Origin: JBEIQE01 sp040376705
Lineage (GTDB): Bacteria; Pseudomonadota; Alphaproteobacteria; UBA2400
Length of the DNA stretch: 64,000 nt
Assembly: GCA_040376705.1 (NCBI GenBank)
Contig: JBEIQE010000008.1
Span: forward strand, 1 to 64,000
Direction of reading: 5' to 3'
The stretch's first letter is position 1; each line of letters opens with the position of its first letter. The position numbers and the translations under genes are program-made. Shown here one piece after another: positions 16,436-24,922 of the stretch. The notes below the pieces were generated by a model. That model saw nothing but the letters and a program-made list of their open reading frames with translations. It was not told where the DNA came from and made no database searches.

Positions 16436-17766
16436 GCCCACTTCTCACCGAGAATTTTTGCCAATTCTGCATAACCCTCAGCGAGGTTGCTGCGTTCAGC
16501 CGGCTTTTGCGAGAGGAACTGCTCCAGCGGGTCGTGGTAGTGGATAGACTCATCAACCAGCGTATCCGAGCCTTTGCGGTAAGCACCCAATCTAATCATT
16601 TCGGCCATATCATCATAGGTCGCCATCAGGCGGCGGGCCTTGGCGATGAGGGCGTTTTCCGCCTCGTTGTTGCACGCGGGCAGGGTACGCGAGACTGAGC
16701 GCAAGATGTTGATGGCCGGATAGCGCCCGCGCTCGCCAATGCTGCGCTCGAGTACAATATGCCCATCGAGAATACCGCGCACGGCATCGGCAATCGGCTC
16801 ATCGTGATCATCGCCCTCTACCAGAACTGTAAACAGCCCGGTGATAAAGCCTTTGCCATTTTCGCCGGGGCCTGCGCGCTCAAGCAGCTTGGGCAATTCG
16901 CCAAATACAGTTGGCGGGTAGCCTTTAGTAGTGGGCGGCTCGCCTGCGCTCAGACCAATTTCGCGCTGCGCCATGGCAAAGCGGGTGATTGAATCCATCA
17001 TGCACAGCACGTGCTGGCCTTGGTCTCTAAAGTATTCGGCAATCGCCATGGCGGTATAGGCGGCCTGTCGGCGCATCAGCGCGGCTTCGTCCGATGTGGC
17101 CACCACGATGACCGAGCGGGCAAGGCCTTCCTCACCTAACGTATCGACAATAAATTCCTGCACCTCGCGGCCACGTTCGCCCACCAGTGCAATCACGTTT
17201 ACATCTGCCGCTGTATAACGTGCGAGCATCGACATGAGCACTGACTTGCCCACGCCCGAAGCCGCAAAGATACCCATACGCTGGCCGCGGCACAGGGTTA
17301 CAAATGTATTGAGCGCGCGTACGCCAAGGTCAACCTTGCCGGCCACACGCATGCGCTGGTTGGCGGGCGGCGGGTTGCTGCGAATTTTGGTGGCGATGGG
17401 GCCGATGGGGATGGGGCCTTTGCCGTCAATCGGCTCACCCAAAGCGTTAATAACGCGGCCCAGCCACTCTGGCGTTGGGTGCAGGCTTGGTGTTGTAGCC
17501 GTCACTTCGGCCTTACAGCCAAGGCCTACGCCTTCAAGATTACCAAAGGCCATGAGCAGGGCGCGGTTGTTCCTGAAGCCCACAACTTCGCACGGTACGC
17601 GGCGGCCACCACGGGCAATAACATCGGCGCGGCCGCCTACGCTCAGCTGGCGCTCAAGCCCGCTTACCTCCACCATGAGGCCCAAAACAGCACTTACACG
17701 CCCATAAACGTGGTGATCGGGCAATTCATTAAGATTGGCGATAAAAGTTTCGAGGTCTGCCGCCAC
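16432..17766 (-). CDS. fliI: Flagellum-specific ATP synthase FliI
   Basis: The protein has about 444 residues from the GTG at 17766. A TTG at 17796 would add ten residues, but GGGAG lies 9 bases ahead of the GTG. F1-type ATPase features are clear: Walker A in FAASGVGKSVLMS, ALVGERGREVQEF, Walker B in VLCMMDSITRFAMAQREI, and the signature PPTTKGYPPTVFGELPKLLE. FliI hexamers power or assist unfolding and delivery of export substrates with FliH and FliJ. The gene is divergent from ctrA, sharing a regulatory region of about 200 bp, so control by CtrA is plausible as in Caulobacter. Confidence 0.95.
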   Translation of the reverse strand: MAADLETFIANLNELPDHHVYGRVSAVLGLMVEVSGLERQLSVGGRADVIARGGRRVPCEVVGFRNNRALLMAFGNLEGVGLGCKAEVTATTPSLHPTPEWLGRVINALGEPIDGKGPIPIGPIATKIRSNPPPANQRMRVAGKVDLGVRALNTFVTLCRGQRMGIFAASGVGKSVLMSMLARYTAADVNVIALVGERGREVQEFIVDTLGEEGLARSVIVVATSDEAALMRRQAAYTAMAIAEYFRDQGQHVLCMMDSITRFAMAQREIGLSAGEPPTTKGYPPTVFGELPKLLERAGPGENGKGFITGLFTVLVEGDDHDEPIADAVRGILDGHIVLERSIGERGRYPAINILRSVSRTLPACNNEAENALIAKARRLMATYDDMAEMIRLGAYRKGSDTLVDESIHYHDPLEQFLSQKPAERSNLAEGYAELAKILGEKWA

Positions 17767-17806
17767 GCTGCTGCTCTCCCTAGGTAAGGTAAGCAAATTA
17801 TAAGCT

Positions 17807-17953
17807 GAATCAAAAAGTTAATATAGTGGGCTTGTCCCAAAAACTATCGTTTACTAAGGTTATAAAAGAGTTAAATTAGGAATCGTTACCAAATGAGTCA
17901 TGGTTTGTTAACTAATTAGGACAACATTAGGGATAGTTAAAGCCGAACCTTAA
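17807..17953. promoter_or_regulatory. fliI/ctrA divergent regulatory region with three GANTC sites and TTAA elements
   Basis: GANTC, the CcrM methylation site of alphaproteobacteria, occurs at 17807-17811, 17880-17884 and 17895-17899. TTAA occurs at 17818, 17871, 17908, 17937 and 17950. The last two are spaced nine bases apart instead of the seven of the canonical CtrA box. In Caulobacter the ctrA P1 promoter is controlled by GANTC methylation and by CtrA itself, so an equivalent arrangement is likely. No exact TTAA-N7-TTAA box was found. Confidence 0.55.
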
Positions 17954-17975
17954 CGGCAGTCATCTGGAGGCCATC

Positions 17976-18701
17976 ATGCGCGTTCTACTTGTTGAAGACG
18001 ACAGCTCAACCGCCAAGAGCATCGAGCTTATGCTCCACTCGGAAGGCTTCATCGTCGATACGACGGATCTGGGCGAAGACGGCCTCGAGATCGGCAAGCT
18101 GTACGACTACGACATCATCATCCTCGATCTGATGCTGCCGGACATCGACGGTTACGAAGTTCTGCGCCGCCTGCGTTCGGCCCGCGTGAACACCCCCATC
18201 CTCATTCTCTCCGGCCTGTCCGAGCTTGATCACAAGATCAAGGGTCTCGGCTTTGGTGCGGACGACTATCTGACCAAGCCGTTTGACAAGCGCGAGCTGA
18301 TTGCCCGTATTCAGGCCATCGTTCGCCGCAGCAAGGGCCATTCAGACTCAGTTATCAAGACCGGCCGCCTGACGGTTAATCTCGATACACGCACTGTAAC
18401 GGTCGACGAGAAGCCATTGCACCTTACAGGTAAGGAATATGGCATCCTCGAGCTGCTCAGCCTGCGCAAGGGTACAACCCTCACCAAGGAAATGTTCCTC
18501 AACCACCTTTATGGCGGTATGGACGAGCCCGAGCTGAAGATCATTGACGTGTTCGTTTGCAAACTGCGCAAGAAGCTGGCCAACAGCACCGATGGCGCCA
18601 ACTACATCGAAACCGTATGGGGCCGTGGTTATGTTCTGCGAGACCCGCAGGGTGGCGAAGTGGCCAAGCCCACCAACGAGGCCGAAGCCGCTGCAGGCTA
18701 A
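17976..18701 (+). CDS. ctrA: Cell-cycle response regulator CtrA
   Basis: The protein has 241 residues. The receiver domain (1-120) begins MRVLLVEDDSSTAKSIELML, with the acidic pocket at the start and the phospho-acceptor Asp in IIILDLMLPDIDGYEV (about residue 51). An OmpR-type winged helix follows (about 125-225) with GKEYGILELLSLRKGTTLTKE and VWGRGYVLRDP. The sequence is close to CtrA throughout. CtrA is the phosphorelay-controlled master regulator of cell cycle and motility in alphaproteobacteria. The C-terminal tail here ends in acidic/Ala residues. It has a strong ribosome site (ctggagg) and a strong terminator 22 bp downstream. Confidence 0.96.
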   Translation: MRVLLVEDDSSTAKSIELMLHSEGFIVDTTDLGEDGLEIGKLYDYDIIILDLMLPDIDGYEVLRRLRSARVNTPILILSGLSELDHKIKGLGFGADDYLTKPFDKRELIARIQAIVRRSKGHSDSVIKTGRLTVNLDTRTVTVDEKPLHLTGKEYGILELLSLRKGTTLTKEMFLNHLYGGMDEPELKIIDVFVCKLRKKLANSTDGANYIETVWGRGYVLRDPQGGEVAKPTNEAEAAAG

Positions 18702-18722
18702 GCCTTCTGGCAATAGAATTGA

Positions 18723-18757
18723 AAAGGGCGCCCCTTACGGAGCGCCCTTTTTATTTT
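18723..18757 (+). terminator. Rho-independent terminator of ctrA
   Basis: A 9-bp perfect stem (aaagggcgc, 18723-18731, with gcgcccttt, 18742-18750) and a 10-base loop are followed by ttatttt. Its position fits ctrA. The A-rich 5' side means it may also serve the convergent gene at 18764-19066. Confidence 0.9.
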
Positions 18758-18763
18758 GCCGCG

Positions 18764-19066
18764 TTAGCGGTGGTTGCGGTGCTGTCGCGGTGGGCAGTAT
18801 TGCGTAACAGGGCGGTACTGCGCTGGCGCATAGCGTTTGGCTGAGTAGTGCTGCGGCACATAGCGCGGCTGGGGTGCGTGATACACCGGCGCGCGGTAGT
18901 CATGCCGTTTGGCGTGTTGCGCATGATGTTGCGGCTGATTATAGCGCTGTGTTTCAACCTTTACGAACTGGCCGTTGGGCAGGCGGGTATAAAACTGCTC
19001 TGCCTGTGCAGTGCCGGCAGTCGTCAGTAAAACCAGTGTGGCTGCAGCGAGAATAAGTTTCTTCAT
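18764..19066 (-). CDS. Small exported His/Tyr/Gln-rich protein
   Basis: The protein has 100 residues. A clean signal peptide (MKKLILAAATLVLLTTAGTAQA, cut after AQA) is followed by a short segment ending VKVETQRYNQ, then a tail dominated by His, Gln, Tyr, Arg and Pro. The tail is probably disordered and could bind metal ions through its many histidines, but this is only composition. It converges on ctrA. It belongs to a run of four small exported proteins on the minus strand between ctrA and polA. Confidence 0.65.
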   Translation of the reverse strand: MKKLILAAATLVLLTTAGTAQAEQFYTRLPNGQFVKVETQRYNQPQHHAQHAKRHDYRAPVYHAPQPRYVPQHYSAKRYAPAQYRPVTQYCPPRQHRNHR

Positions 19067-19175
19067 CTGTTACTCCATCAGTGAGGTGCGAGGGATAGCG
19101 CACATGTACCTGCTACGTGCAGGCTGCAGCCCTCCCGCCTGTGACAAAGCGTCAGGATTCATTAACCACGAACAG

Positions 19176-19202
19176 AAAGAGCGCCTTTATGGGGCGCCCT
19201 TT
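19176..19202 (-). terminator. Probable terminator of the 19223-19969 gene
   Basis: Inverted repeat aaagagcgcc (19176-19185) with ggcgcccttt (19193-19202), one mismatch in ten pairs. On the minus strand it lies 20 bp behind the stop of the repeat-containing exported protein and is followed by tttctgttc, a mediocre T-tract. Confidence 0.6.
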
Positions 19203-19222
19203 GCTTGTTGATGTGCCCGCGG

Positions 19223-19969
19223 TTATTCGGTCGCAGGTGGTTCGACCGGCTGGGTGATGGGGTTCTGGTTCATGATCGTGCGGCGCGGGTGGCTGCGGTT
19301 ATAGTTATGTGTAACGCCATCCTGATTGGTGCGGGCACCGTTGATAGTCACCTGGCCGTCCGCGTAGGTCCGGTCACGGTCATAACTACCGCTGCCGCCA
19401 AGGCTGTTCTCGTAGGTGCCAGTGGTCGAGAGGCCGTTTTCGGTACGGGTGGTCAGGCCGGTGCGGGTGCTGGTATTGCCCTTCTCGCCGGTGGTTGTGG
19501 TGGTGTGGCTCAGGCCATCCTCAGTGCGGGTGGCGGTGCCTTCGTAATTATAGGTATTGTCCTTGGGGCCCGTCACGCTGCCGCCATAGCTGTAAGAGCC
19601 ATCTTCATTACGGGTGGTGCTGCCTTGGTGGCTGGCAGTATTGCCGTTGGCGCCGGTGGCTGAGCCTGTGCGGGTGGTAGTGCCATCTGCGCGCTCAACC
19701 GTGCGGTCATAAGTGCCGCCATTGGCGCCAGTGCCGCTTGATGAGCGGGCTGAACCCTCGCCACGGGTGCGATTATAATTACGGGCGGCAGTACCACGCT
19801 CACCGCTGGCTTCAACACCGCGGGTAATACTGCCACGGTCGCGGTCAACCGAGCGGCTGGCGCTGGCGCCGCCACGGCTGCCTGAGTGCGCGCGCTCACG
19901 CGCTTCGGCAACACCCAGAGTAAGAACCATGACGATTGCTGTTGCAGCTGCCAGTGTGTGAATACGCAT
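19223..19969 (-). CDS. Exported repeat protein, Gly/Thr/Asn-rich
   Basis: The protein has 248 residues: signal peptide (about 1-23, ending AEA), a basic Ser/Arg-rich segment, then about four imperfect units of 27-28 residues (roughly residues 80-195). Each unit begins TG.xxNT and contains TTRxEDG or TTRTENG. The C-terminus holds basic and proline-rich stretches. The repeats predict a beta-rich or extended surface or periplasmic protein. I recognise no named family. The DNA shows no perfect tandem repeats, so the array is old rather than slipping. Confidence 0.6.
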   Translation of the reverse strand: MRIHTLAAATAIVMVLTLGVAEARERAHSGSRGGASASRSVDRDRGSITRGVEASGERGTAARNYNRTRGEGSARSSSGTGANGGTYDRTVERADGTTTRTGSATGANGNTASHQGSTTRNEDGSYSYGGSVTGPKDNTYNYEGTATRTEDGLSHTTTTTGEKGNTSTRTGLTTRTENGLSTTGTYENSLGGSGSYDRDRTYADGQVTINGARTNQDGVTHNYNRSHPRRTIMNQNPITQPVEPPATE

Positions 19970-20094
19970 TTCAGTCTCCGGTGGATGGGGTGCCTAACTA
20001 TAGCTGTTACGCCCTAACGGAAGCTTTCCTGCGCAGGCCCTGCATATAAATTTCAGGGTTAAAAAATGCTGCCTGTATTGAACATTAAACGCAA

Positions 20095-20126
20095 ACGGGC
20101 GGAGAGGTGTTAACCCATCCGCCCGT
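20095..20126 (-). terminator. Hairpin downstream of the 20147-20566 gene
   Basis: A 9-bp perfect inverted repeat acgggcgga (20095-20103) and tccgcccgt (20118-20126) has a 14-base loop. It lies 20 bp behind the minus-strand stop. The following bases (ttgcgttt) are only moderately T-rich, so termination efficiency is uncertain. Confidence 0.55.
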
Positions 20127-20146
20127 CTACTCTTTATATATAGGTC

Positions 20147-20566
20147 TTAGCGGTTGGTGCCGATGCCAACACCCGCGTTACCGCCAAGGCCAACGCCTGT
20201 GCTGCTGCCGGCTCTTACGCCAGCGCGCTGGTTGCGCGTGCCAACTTCAGTGTTAACGCCAAGGTCGGCAGTTGTGCCGAGCGTGCTGCTGCTGCGGGCC
20301 CGGGTAGTGCTGTTAAGTGCACCGCCCGTAACGTTGCTTGAAAGGGCATCTCGAGCAGGAGCCTGCAGGAAGTGATCAATACGCGCCCCAATATCAGCCG
20401 GGGGTTGTAAGGTGGCAACGCCTGCCTCAACATCGCTCCAGGTCCCGTCGGCGGCCTGAACTGTAGTCGTGGCCTGTGTGCTCGTATTGGCTTCAAGCGC
20501 TTGTGCTGAGCCCATACCCAAAGCGAGGATCATTGCCGTGGTGAGGCTAAGTGTTGTCATACGCAT
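20147..20566 (-). CDS. Small exported protein, Gly/Ser/Thr-rich tail
   Basis: The protein has 139 residues. A signal peptide (about 1-23, ending AQA) precedes a Thr/Ala-rich linker. A short conserved-looking segment (about 40-75, DGTWSDVEAGVATLQPPADI) is followed by a low-complexity tail of Gly, Ser, Thr, Val and Arg ending in GVGIGTNR. No family is recognised. It is separated by only 17 bp from the exported protein gene upstream (20584-21006), so they probably form an operon. The ATG follows a good purine-rich stretch (ggaggcc). Confidence 0.6.
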   Translation of the reverse strand: MRMTTLSLTTAMILALGMGSAQALEANTSTQATTTVQAADGTWSDVEAGVATLQPPADIGARIDHFLQAPARDALSSNVTGGALNSTTRARSSSTLGTTADLGVNTEVGTRNQRAGVRAGSSTGVGLGGNAGVGIGTNR

Positions 20567-20583
20567 GGTTGGCCTCCGTGTGG

Positions 20584-21006
20584 TTAGCGCAGGGTCTGCC
20601 TGCTACTACGGTAACGCTCGATATCATTCGAGGCACCAACCGAGCCATAGCGGTCTTTGGTTGACATGCGGTCGCTACCAATAACGTTACCGGCGCTATC
20701 GGCAAATACACCGTAGTTGCCATTAAGGCCGGTGCTGCTGATGAGGGCGTTACGCTGGCGCACGCTCTTTTCGCTCGAGATATAGAGATCGGCCTTGTCG
20801 TTCACAGCGCCGCGCGGGTCCTGTGCCCAATCGGCAGCCGGATGCAGCTGGCCCAGCGTGTAGTTCTGGCCATGCGCCTGACTCGGGGCCTGGCTGGTGG
20901 GATGATTGACGGGCGCCGTGCGGTTATAGGTATCGGCTTGTGCGGTAACTGCGGTGCCTGCCAGAATGGTCAGGGTAAGTGCAGCCAGTGTAAATAGCTT
21001 GGTCAT
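20584..21006 (-). CDS. Small exported protein, 140 residues
   Basis: A signal peptide (about 1-24, ending AQA) precedes a polar protein rich in Asn, Ser, Gln and Asp, with a segment HPAADWAQDPRGAVNDKADLY and a C-terminus of Arg/Ser. No cysteines and no recognised domain. The strong ribosome site aggaggat lies just ahead of the ATG. It is first in a likely two-gene unit with 20147-20566. It is divergent from polA, with about 130 bp between starts. Confidence 0.6.
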   Translation of the reverse strand: MTKLFTLAALTLTILAGTAVTAQADTYNRTAPVNHPTSQAPSQAHGQNYTLGQLHPAADWAQDPRGAVNDKADLYISSEKSVRQRNALISSTGLNGNYGVFADSAGNVIGSDRMSTKDRYGSVGASNDIERYRSSRQTLR

Positions 21007-21138
21007 GATATCCTCCTGTGGATCTACCGCAGCTAACAGCGGGTGGGGGCGAAAATTCCATCCGGACTCGGATTTATTCTTTAATTGCGCACTTAATCGG
21101 CACTTTCGCCCATGTCAAAATGTGCTAACCAAGCAGGC

Positions 21139-23919
21139 ATGAGCAGCTCTACGACCAACTCTGGCCAACCCCTTATTCTTGTTGATGGTTCCGGTTTCAT
21201 TTTCCGGGCCTTTCATGCTTTACCGCCGCTGACGCGCCCGTCAGACGGTACGCCCGTGGGCGCGGTTTATGGCTTTGTGAATATGCTCAACAAGCTGGTA
21301 ACCGAGCATGCGGCTTCGCCCATCATCGTGCTGTTTGATGTGAGCCGGAAGAGCTTCCGCTCGGAGCTTTACCCCGAATACAAGGCACATCGTCCGCCAC
21401 CACCACCTGAGCTGGTCCCGCAGTTCCCGCTGATCCGCGAGGCGACCCGCGCGTTTGGCCTGCCCGCGCTTGAGCTTGATGGTTTTGAGGCCGACGATCT
21501 GATTGCCACCTACGCCCGCGCTGCGCAGCAGGCCGGGCGTAACGCCATCATCATTTCATCAGACAAAGACCTGATGCAGCTCATCAGCCCCGGCATCCGT
21601 ATGATGGACCCGCTGAAGAACAAAGAAATCGGCCTTGCTGAAGTAGCCGACAAGTTTGGCGTGACGCCGGATAAAGTGGGCGATGTACTGGCGCTGATGG
21701 GCGATAGCTCGGATAACATTCCCGGCGCACCCGGTATTGGCCCAAAAACAGCTGCCGAGCTGATTACCACTTATGGCGATCTCGAGAGCGTTCTGGCGCG
21801 TGCGGGTGAAATAAAGCAGCCCAAGCGCCGCGAGAGTATTGTCAATAATACCGATCTCATTCGCCTGTCGCGTAAACTGGTGGCGCTGGATGAGCAGGTG
21901 CCACTGCCCATGCCGATAGACGAGGTGCCGCTGCCGCACCCCGACCGCGCAGTACTGCTCGACTGGATCAAGATGCAGGGCTTCAAGAGCCTTGCCGCTA
22001 AGTACGAAGGCCATGTGCCTGCTGCGCGCACTTACGAGGTGCTGGACGACAGCCAGCCGGTACCCAAGCCTGTGAGTGCCATCCCGTTTGCCAATTATAC
22101 CTGCATTCAGGACGCGGCTACGCTGCAAACTTGGGTAGATGCTGCGCGTGCAGCAGGTGTGGTGGCGGTCGATACCGAAACCAACTCGCTGGTACCCAGC
22201 ACCACCAAGTTGGTGGGCGTATCGCTGAGCTATGAGGCCGGCAAGGCCTGTTACATTCCGCTCGGCCACCTGGGCGAGAATGAGGGCGAGCTGGCCTTTG
22301 GTGCAGCTGCCCCCAAGCAGGTACCGCTTACTGAGGCAATTGCCATCCTCAAGCCGCTGCTTGAGGATGATGCGGTGCTGAAGGTTGGCCAGAACCTCAA
22401 GTTCGACTGGCAGGTGTTCGCGCAGCACGGTGTACATGTTGCGCCATACGACGATACTATGCTGCTCTCGTATATCCTTGATAACGGCTTGCATGGCCAT
22501 GGCATGGATGAGCTGTCAGAAAGTTTCCTCGGTCATAAGCCGATTGCCTTTGCCGAGGTCTGCGGCACCGGCAAGAAGCAGATTACGTTTGACCATGTAC
22601 CGCTCGATAAAGCCACCGCCTATGCCGCAGAGGATGCCGATGTCACCCTGCGCCTGTGGCAGATCTTCAAGCCGCGGTTGGCGCAGGAAAGCTTTGTGAA
22701 TCTCTACGAGACCATCGAGCGCCCGATAGTGCAGGTGGTGGCGCAGATGGAGATGGATGGCGTGAGTATCGATGCCAGCGTACTGCGCGGTCTCAGTCAG
22801 CAGTTTGCTGCGCGCATGGCCACGCTTGAACAAGAGATTTATAAAATCGCGGGGCAGGAGTTCAACGTCGGCTCACCCAAGCAGCTGGGCGAAGTGCTGT
22901 TCGATAAAATGGGCCTGCAGGGCGGCGTGAAAAGCAAGCTTGGCGCCTATTCAACCGATGCCGACACGCTCGATACGCTGGCCGAAGCCGGCCATGAGAT
23001 TGCGGTGAAGGTGCTGGAGTGGCGGCAGTTCCAGAAGCTGCGCGGTACTTATACCGAGGCGCTGCCCGAGCAGATCAGCCCCAAGACCGGCCGTGTACAT
23101 ACCTCCTTCGCGCTGGCACTTACCACTACCGGCCGCCTGTCATCAAGCGATCCGAACCTGCAGAACATTCCCATTCGCACCGAAGAGGGGCGCAGTATTC
23201 GCCGTGCGTTTGTAGCGGCACCGGGCCATAAGCTGTTGTCGGTTGACTATTCGCAGATCGAGCTGCGCTTGCTGGCGCATGTCGCCAAAATTCCGGCCCT
23301 GCGTGAAGCCTTCATCCATGGCATCGACATTCATGCTAAAACCGCGAGCGAAGTGTTTGGTGTGCCACTGGCCGAGATGACGCCCGAGTTGCGCCGGAGA
23401 GCCAAGGCGATCAACTTCGGCATCGTTTACGGTATTTCGGCATTTGGTCTGGCGCGCCAGCTTTCCATTCCCAATGCCGAAGCGGCAGCGTTTATCAAAA
23501 TCTACTTCGAGCGCTTCCCCGAGCTTAAGACCTATATGGATGAAACCAAAGAGCTGTGCCGCCAGCAGGGTTATGTCGAAACGCTGTTCGGCCGTCGCTG
23601 CCATATTCCCATCATCAAAGATAAAAACCCGGCACGCCGTAATTTTGCCGAGCGGCAGGCCATTAATGCGCCGTTGCAGGGTACAGCGGCAGACATCATC
23701 AAGCGTGCGATGGTACAGATGCCCGCTGCACTTAAGGCTGCAAACCTGAGTGCCAAGATGCTGCTGCAGGTGCACGACGAACTACTGTTCGAAGTGCCGG
23801 ATGCCGAGGTTGATGCCACCTCCAGGGTGGTGCGTGCAGTAATGGAAGGCGCAGCCCAGCTTTCGGTTCCGCTAACCGCTGAAGCAGGTGTCGCGCAGAA
23901 TTGGGCAGAAGCACATTGA
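21139..23919 (+). CDS. polA: DNA polymerase I
   Basis: About 926 residues from 21139; an upstream ATG at 21112 adds nine residues and neither has a strong ribosome site. Domains in order: 5'-3' exonuclease/FEN (1-295, LILVDGSGFIFRAFHA, DDLIATYA, helix-hairpin-helix GAPGIGPKTA), 3'-5' exonuclease (about 325-510) with catalytic Asp and Glu in VVAVDTETNSL, so proofreading is likely retained, and polymerase (about 520-926) with motif A SVDYSQIELRLLAH, motif B RRRAKAINFGIVYGIS and motif C QVHDELLFEV. It performs Okazaki fragment maturation and repair synthesis. Confidence 0.97.
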   Translation: MSSSTTNSGQPLILVDGSGFIFRAFHALPPLTRPSDGTPVGAVYGFVNMLNKLVTEHAASPIIVLFDVSRKSFRSELYPEYKAHRPPPPPELVPQFPLIREATRAFGLPALELDGFEADDLIATYARAAQQAGRNAIIISSDKDLMQLISPGIRMMDPLKNKEIGLAEVADKFGVTPDKVGDVLALMGDSSDNIPGAPGIGPKTAAELITTYGDLESVLARAGEIKQPKRRESIVNNTDLIRLSRKLVALDEQVPLPMPIDEVPLPHPDRAVLLDWIKMQGFKSLAAKYEGHVPAARTYEVLDDSQPVPKPVSAIPFANYTCIQDAATLQTWVDAARAAGVVAVDTETNSLVPSTTKLVGVSLSYEAGKACYIPLGHLGENEGELAFGAAAPKQVPLTEAIAILKPLLEDDAVLKVGQNLKFDWQVFAQHGVHVAPYDDTMLLSYILDNGLHGHGMDELSESFLGHKPIAFAEVCGTGKKQITFDHVPLDKATAYAAEDADVTLRLWQIFKPRLAQESFVNLYETIERPIVQVVAQMEMDGVSIDASVLRGLSQQFAARMATLEQEIYKIAGQEFNVGSPKQLGEVLFDKMGLQGGVKSKLGAYSTDADTLDTLAEAGHEIAVKVLEWRQFQKLRGTYTEALPEQISPKTGRVHTSFALALTTTGRLSSSDPNLQNIPIRTEEGRSIRRAFVAAPGHKLLSVDYSQIELRLLAHVAKIPALREAFIHGIDIHAKTASEVFGVPLAEMTPELRRRAKAINFGIVYGISAFGLARQLSIPNAEAAAFIKIYFERFPELKTYMDETKELCRQQGYVETLFGRRCHIPIIKDKNPARRNFAERQAINAPLQGTAADIIKRAMVQMPAALKAANLSAKMLLQVHDELLFEVPDAEVDATSRVVRAVMEGAAQLSVPLTAEAGVAQNWAEAH

Positions 23920-24257
23920 GTGATATCGAGCATCGTTTGGTCGCCTATGGCTCGCTTCTGCCGGGTGAAATAAACCACCATGAACTTGGTGCAGCGGGGC
24001 GGGGGCACTGGCAGCCCTGCGTGGTGCGGGCGCGCGCAGGCATGGTAGGTCCGTGGCGGGTGATTGAGTTAGACAATGACGCGCCGATGATCGAGGCGCA
24101 AATACTTACTTCACCTTTGCTGCCGCTGGTATGGGCTGCGCTGGATGAATTTGAAGGCCGTGCCTATAAGCGTGTGCGCTGCATCGCCGAAACTGCAGAG
24201 GGCCCGGTTGAGGCTTATGTATACGTGGCCAGCGGTTTGCCTGCTGAGGACGCATAG
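23916..24257 (+). CDS. Gamma-glutamylcyclotransferase-like (AIG2/GGCT) protein
   Basis: The protein has 113 residues starting from a TTG that overlaps the polA stop (TTGA), implying coupled translation. The N-terminal LVAYGSLLPGEINH is the GGCT-family YGSL motif that binds the gamma-glutamyl group. The acidic DEFEGRAYKR carries the family's catalytic-type Glu. These small enzymes release 5-oxoproline from gamma-glutamyl amines; the actual substrate is not predictable. The segment is short but contains the complete fold core. Confidence 0.8.
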   Translation: MSDIEHRLVAYGSLLPGEINHHELGAAGRGHWQPCVVRARAGMVGPWRVIELDNDAPMIEAQILTSPLLPLVWAALDEFEGRAYKRVRCIAETAEGPVEAYVYVASGLPAEDA

Positions 24258-24260
24258 CAA

Positions 24261-24285
24261 AAGGCGGCTCCATCAGAGCCGCCTT
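24261..24285 (+). terminator. Terminator of the polA-GGCT unit
   Basis: A 10-bp perfect stem (aaggcggctc, 24261-24270, with gagccgcctt, 24276-24285) has a five-base loop. The downstream T-tract is weak (cgctacat), while the minus-strand reading has aaaaggc becoming ttttgc, so it may be bidirectional. Confidence 0.75.
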
Positions 24286-24314
24286 CGCTACATATGCAAC
24301 TGGGCTAAAGTGGC

Positions 24315-24569
24315 TTATCGGCCATTATCTTTTTCGATCTGGTCATATACATAACCACCGGCAGCGCCTACGCCAGCGCCAATAGCCGCGCCGCAAGCAA
24401 CACAGCCACCGGTCATGACGGTGCCAACAGCGCCAACACCAGCGCCTACGCCTGCGCCCGAGAGTGTACGCTGTTGCGTATCATTCATGTTCGAGCAGGC
24501 AGAAAGAAAGAGAATGCTGGCGGCAAGCGCCAACGGCATAAAGGGTGTACGTTTAGTATTGCGGATCAT
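24315..24569 (-). CDS. Small lipoprotein with glycine-zipper domain
   Basis: The protein has 84 residues from the ATG at 24569, which has an excellent ribosome site (taggaggttt). The frame is open further upstream, but that extension overlaps the neighbouring lipoprotein and is not protein-like. The lipobox LSAC gives a lipidated Cys near residue 25. A Gly/Ala/Val-rich glycine-zipper helix (about 38-72) follows, typical of small outer-membrane or envelope lipoproteins of the Gly-zipper_2TM or OmpA-associated type. The core contains two cysteines (GGCVACGAA). Role unknown. Confidence 0.75.
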   Translation of the reverse strand: MIRNTKRTPFMPLALAASILFLSACSNMNDTQQRTLSGAGVGAGVGAVGTVMTGGCVACGAAIGAGVGAAGGYVYDQIEKDNGR

Positions 24570-24655
24570 GATAAACCTCCTACGGCTATGCATCACTAAC
24601 CTGTTACAGCCATAAAGGTTCCATAAAAAAGAATCAGGGGTTTTACTGGCGGTTT

Positions 24656-24910
24656 TTACTTTTTCACCACGATGATGGTAGGCGAACCGTTGCCCGCGCC
24701 CTCGCTGTAAACACGCTCTGCCGAACTGCCCGCCGCCCTTATGGCCGAGCTGCACCCGGTGCATCCCTTGTTACCTGCCAGACTTTCGAGCGCAGCCAGC
24801 CCTGAATAAAACCCGATATCCGCCAGCCGGCTCTTTTGCGTTTCAGCCGGGCTGCTGCAGCCCGCCAGCAGCAGGCATAACGATATAACAGTAAGTGGCT
24901 GGATGGGCAT
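24656..24910 (-). CDS. Small lipoprotein, 84 residues
   Basis: A lipoprotein signal (MPIQPLTVISLCLLLAGC) places the lipidated Cys at about 18. The mature part is about 66 residues, with a Cys pair GCTGCSS that could form a disulfide or bind metal, and ends IIVVKK. It lies 12 bp behind the SDR gene on the same strand, so may be read through from that operon. No family recognised. Confidence 0.6.
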   Translation of the reverse strand: MPIQPLTVISLCLLLAGCSSPAETQKSRLADIGFYSGLAALESLAGNKGCTGCSSAIRAAGSSAERVYSEGAGNGSPTIIVVKK

Positions 24911-24922
24911 TTGCTTATCCGC

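Noticed and set aside
17937..17953. Canonical CtrA box TTAA-N7-TTAA ahead of ctrA
   Set aside because: The two TTAA tetramers are nine bases apart, so it is noted only as a possible variant.
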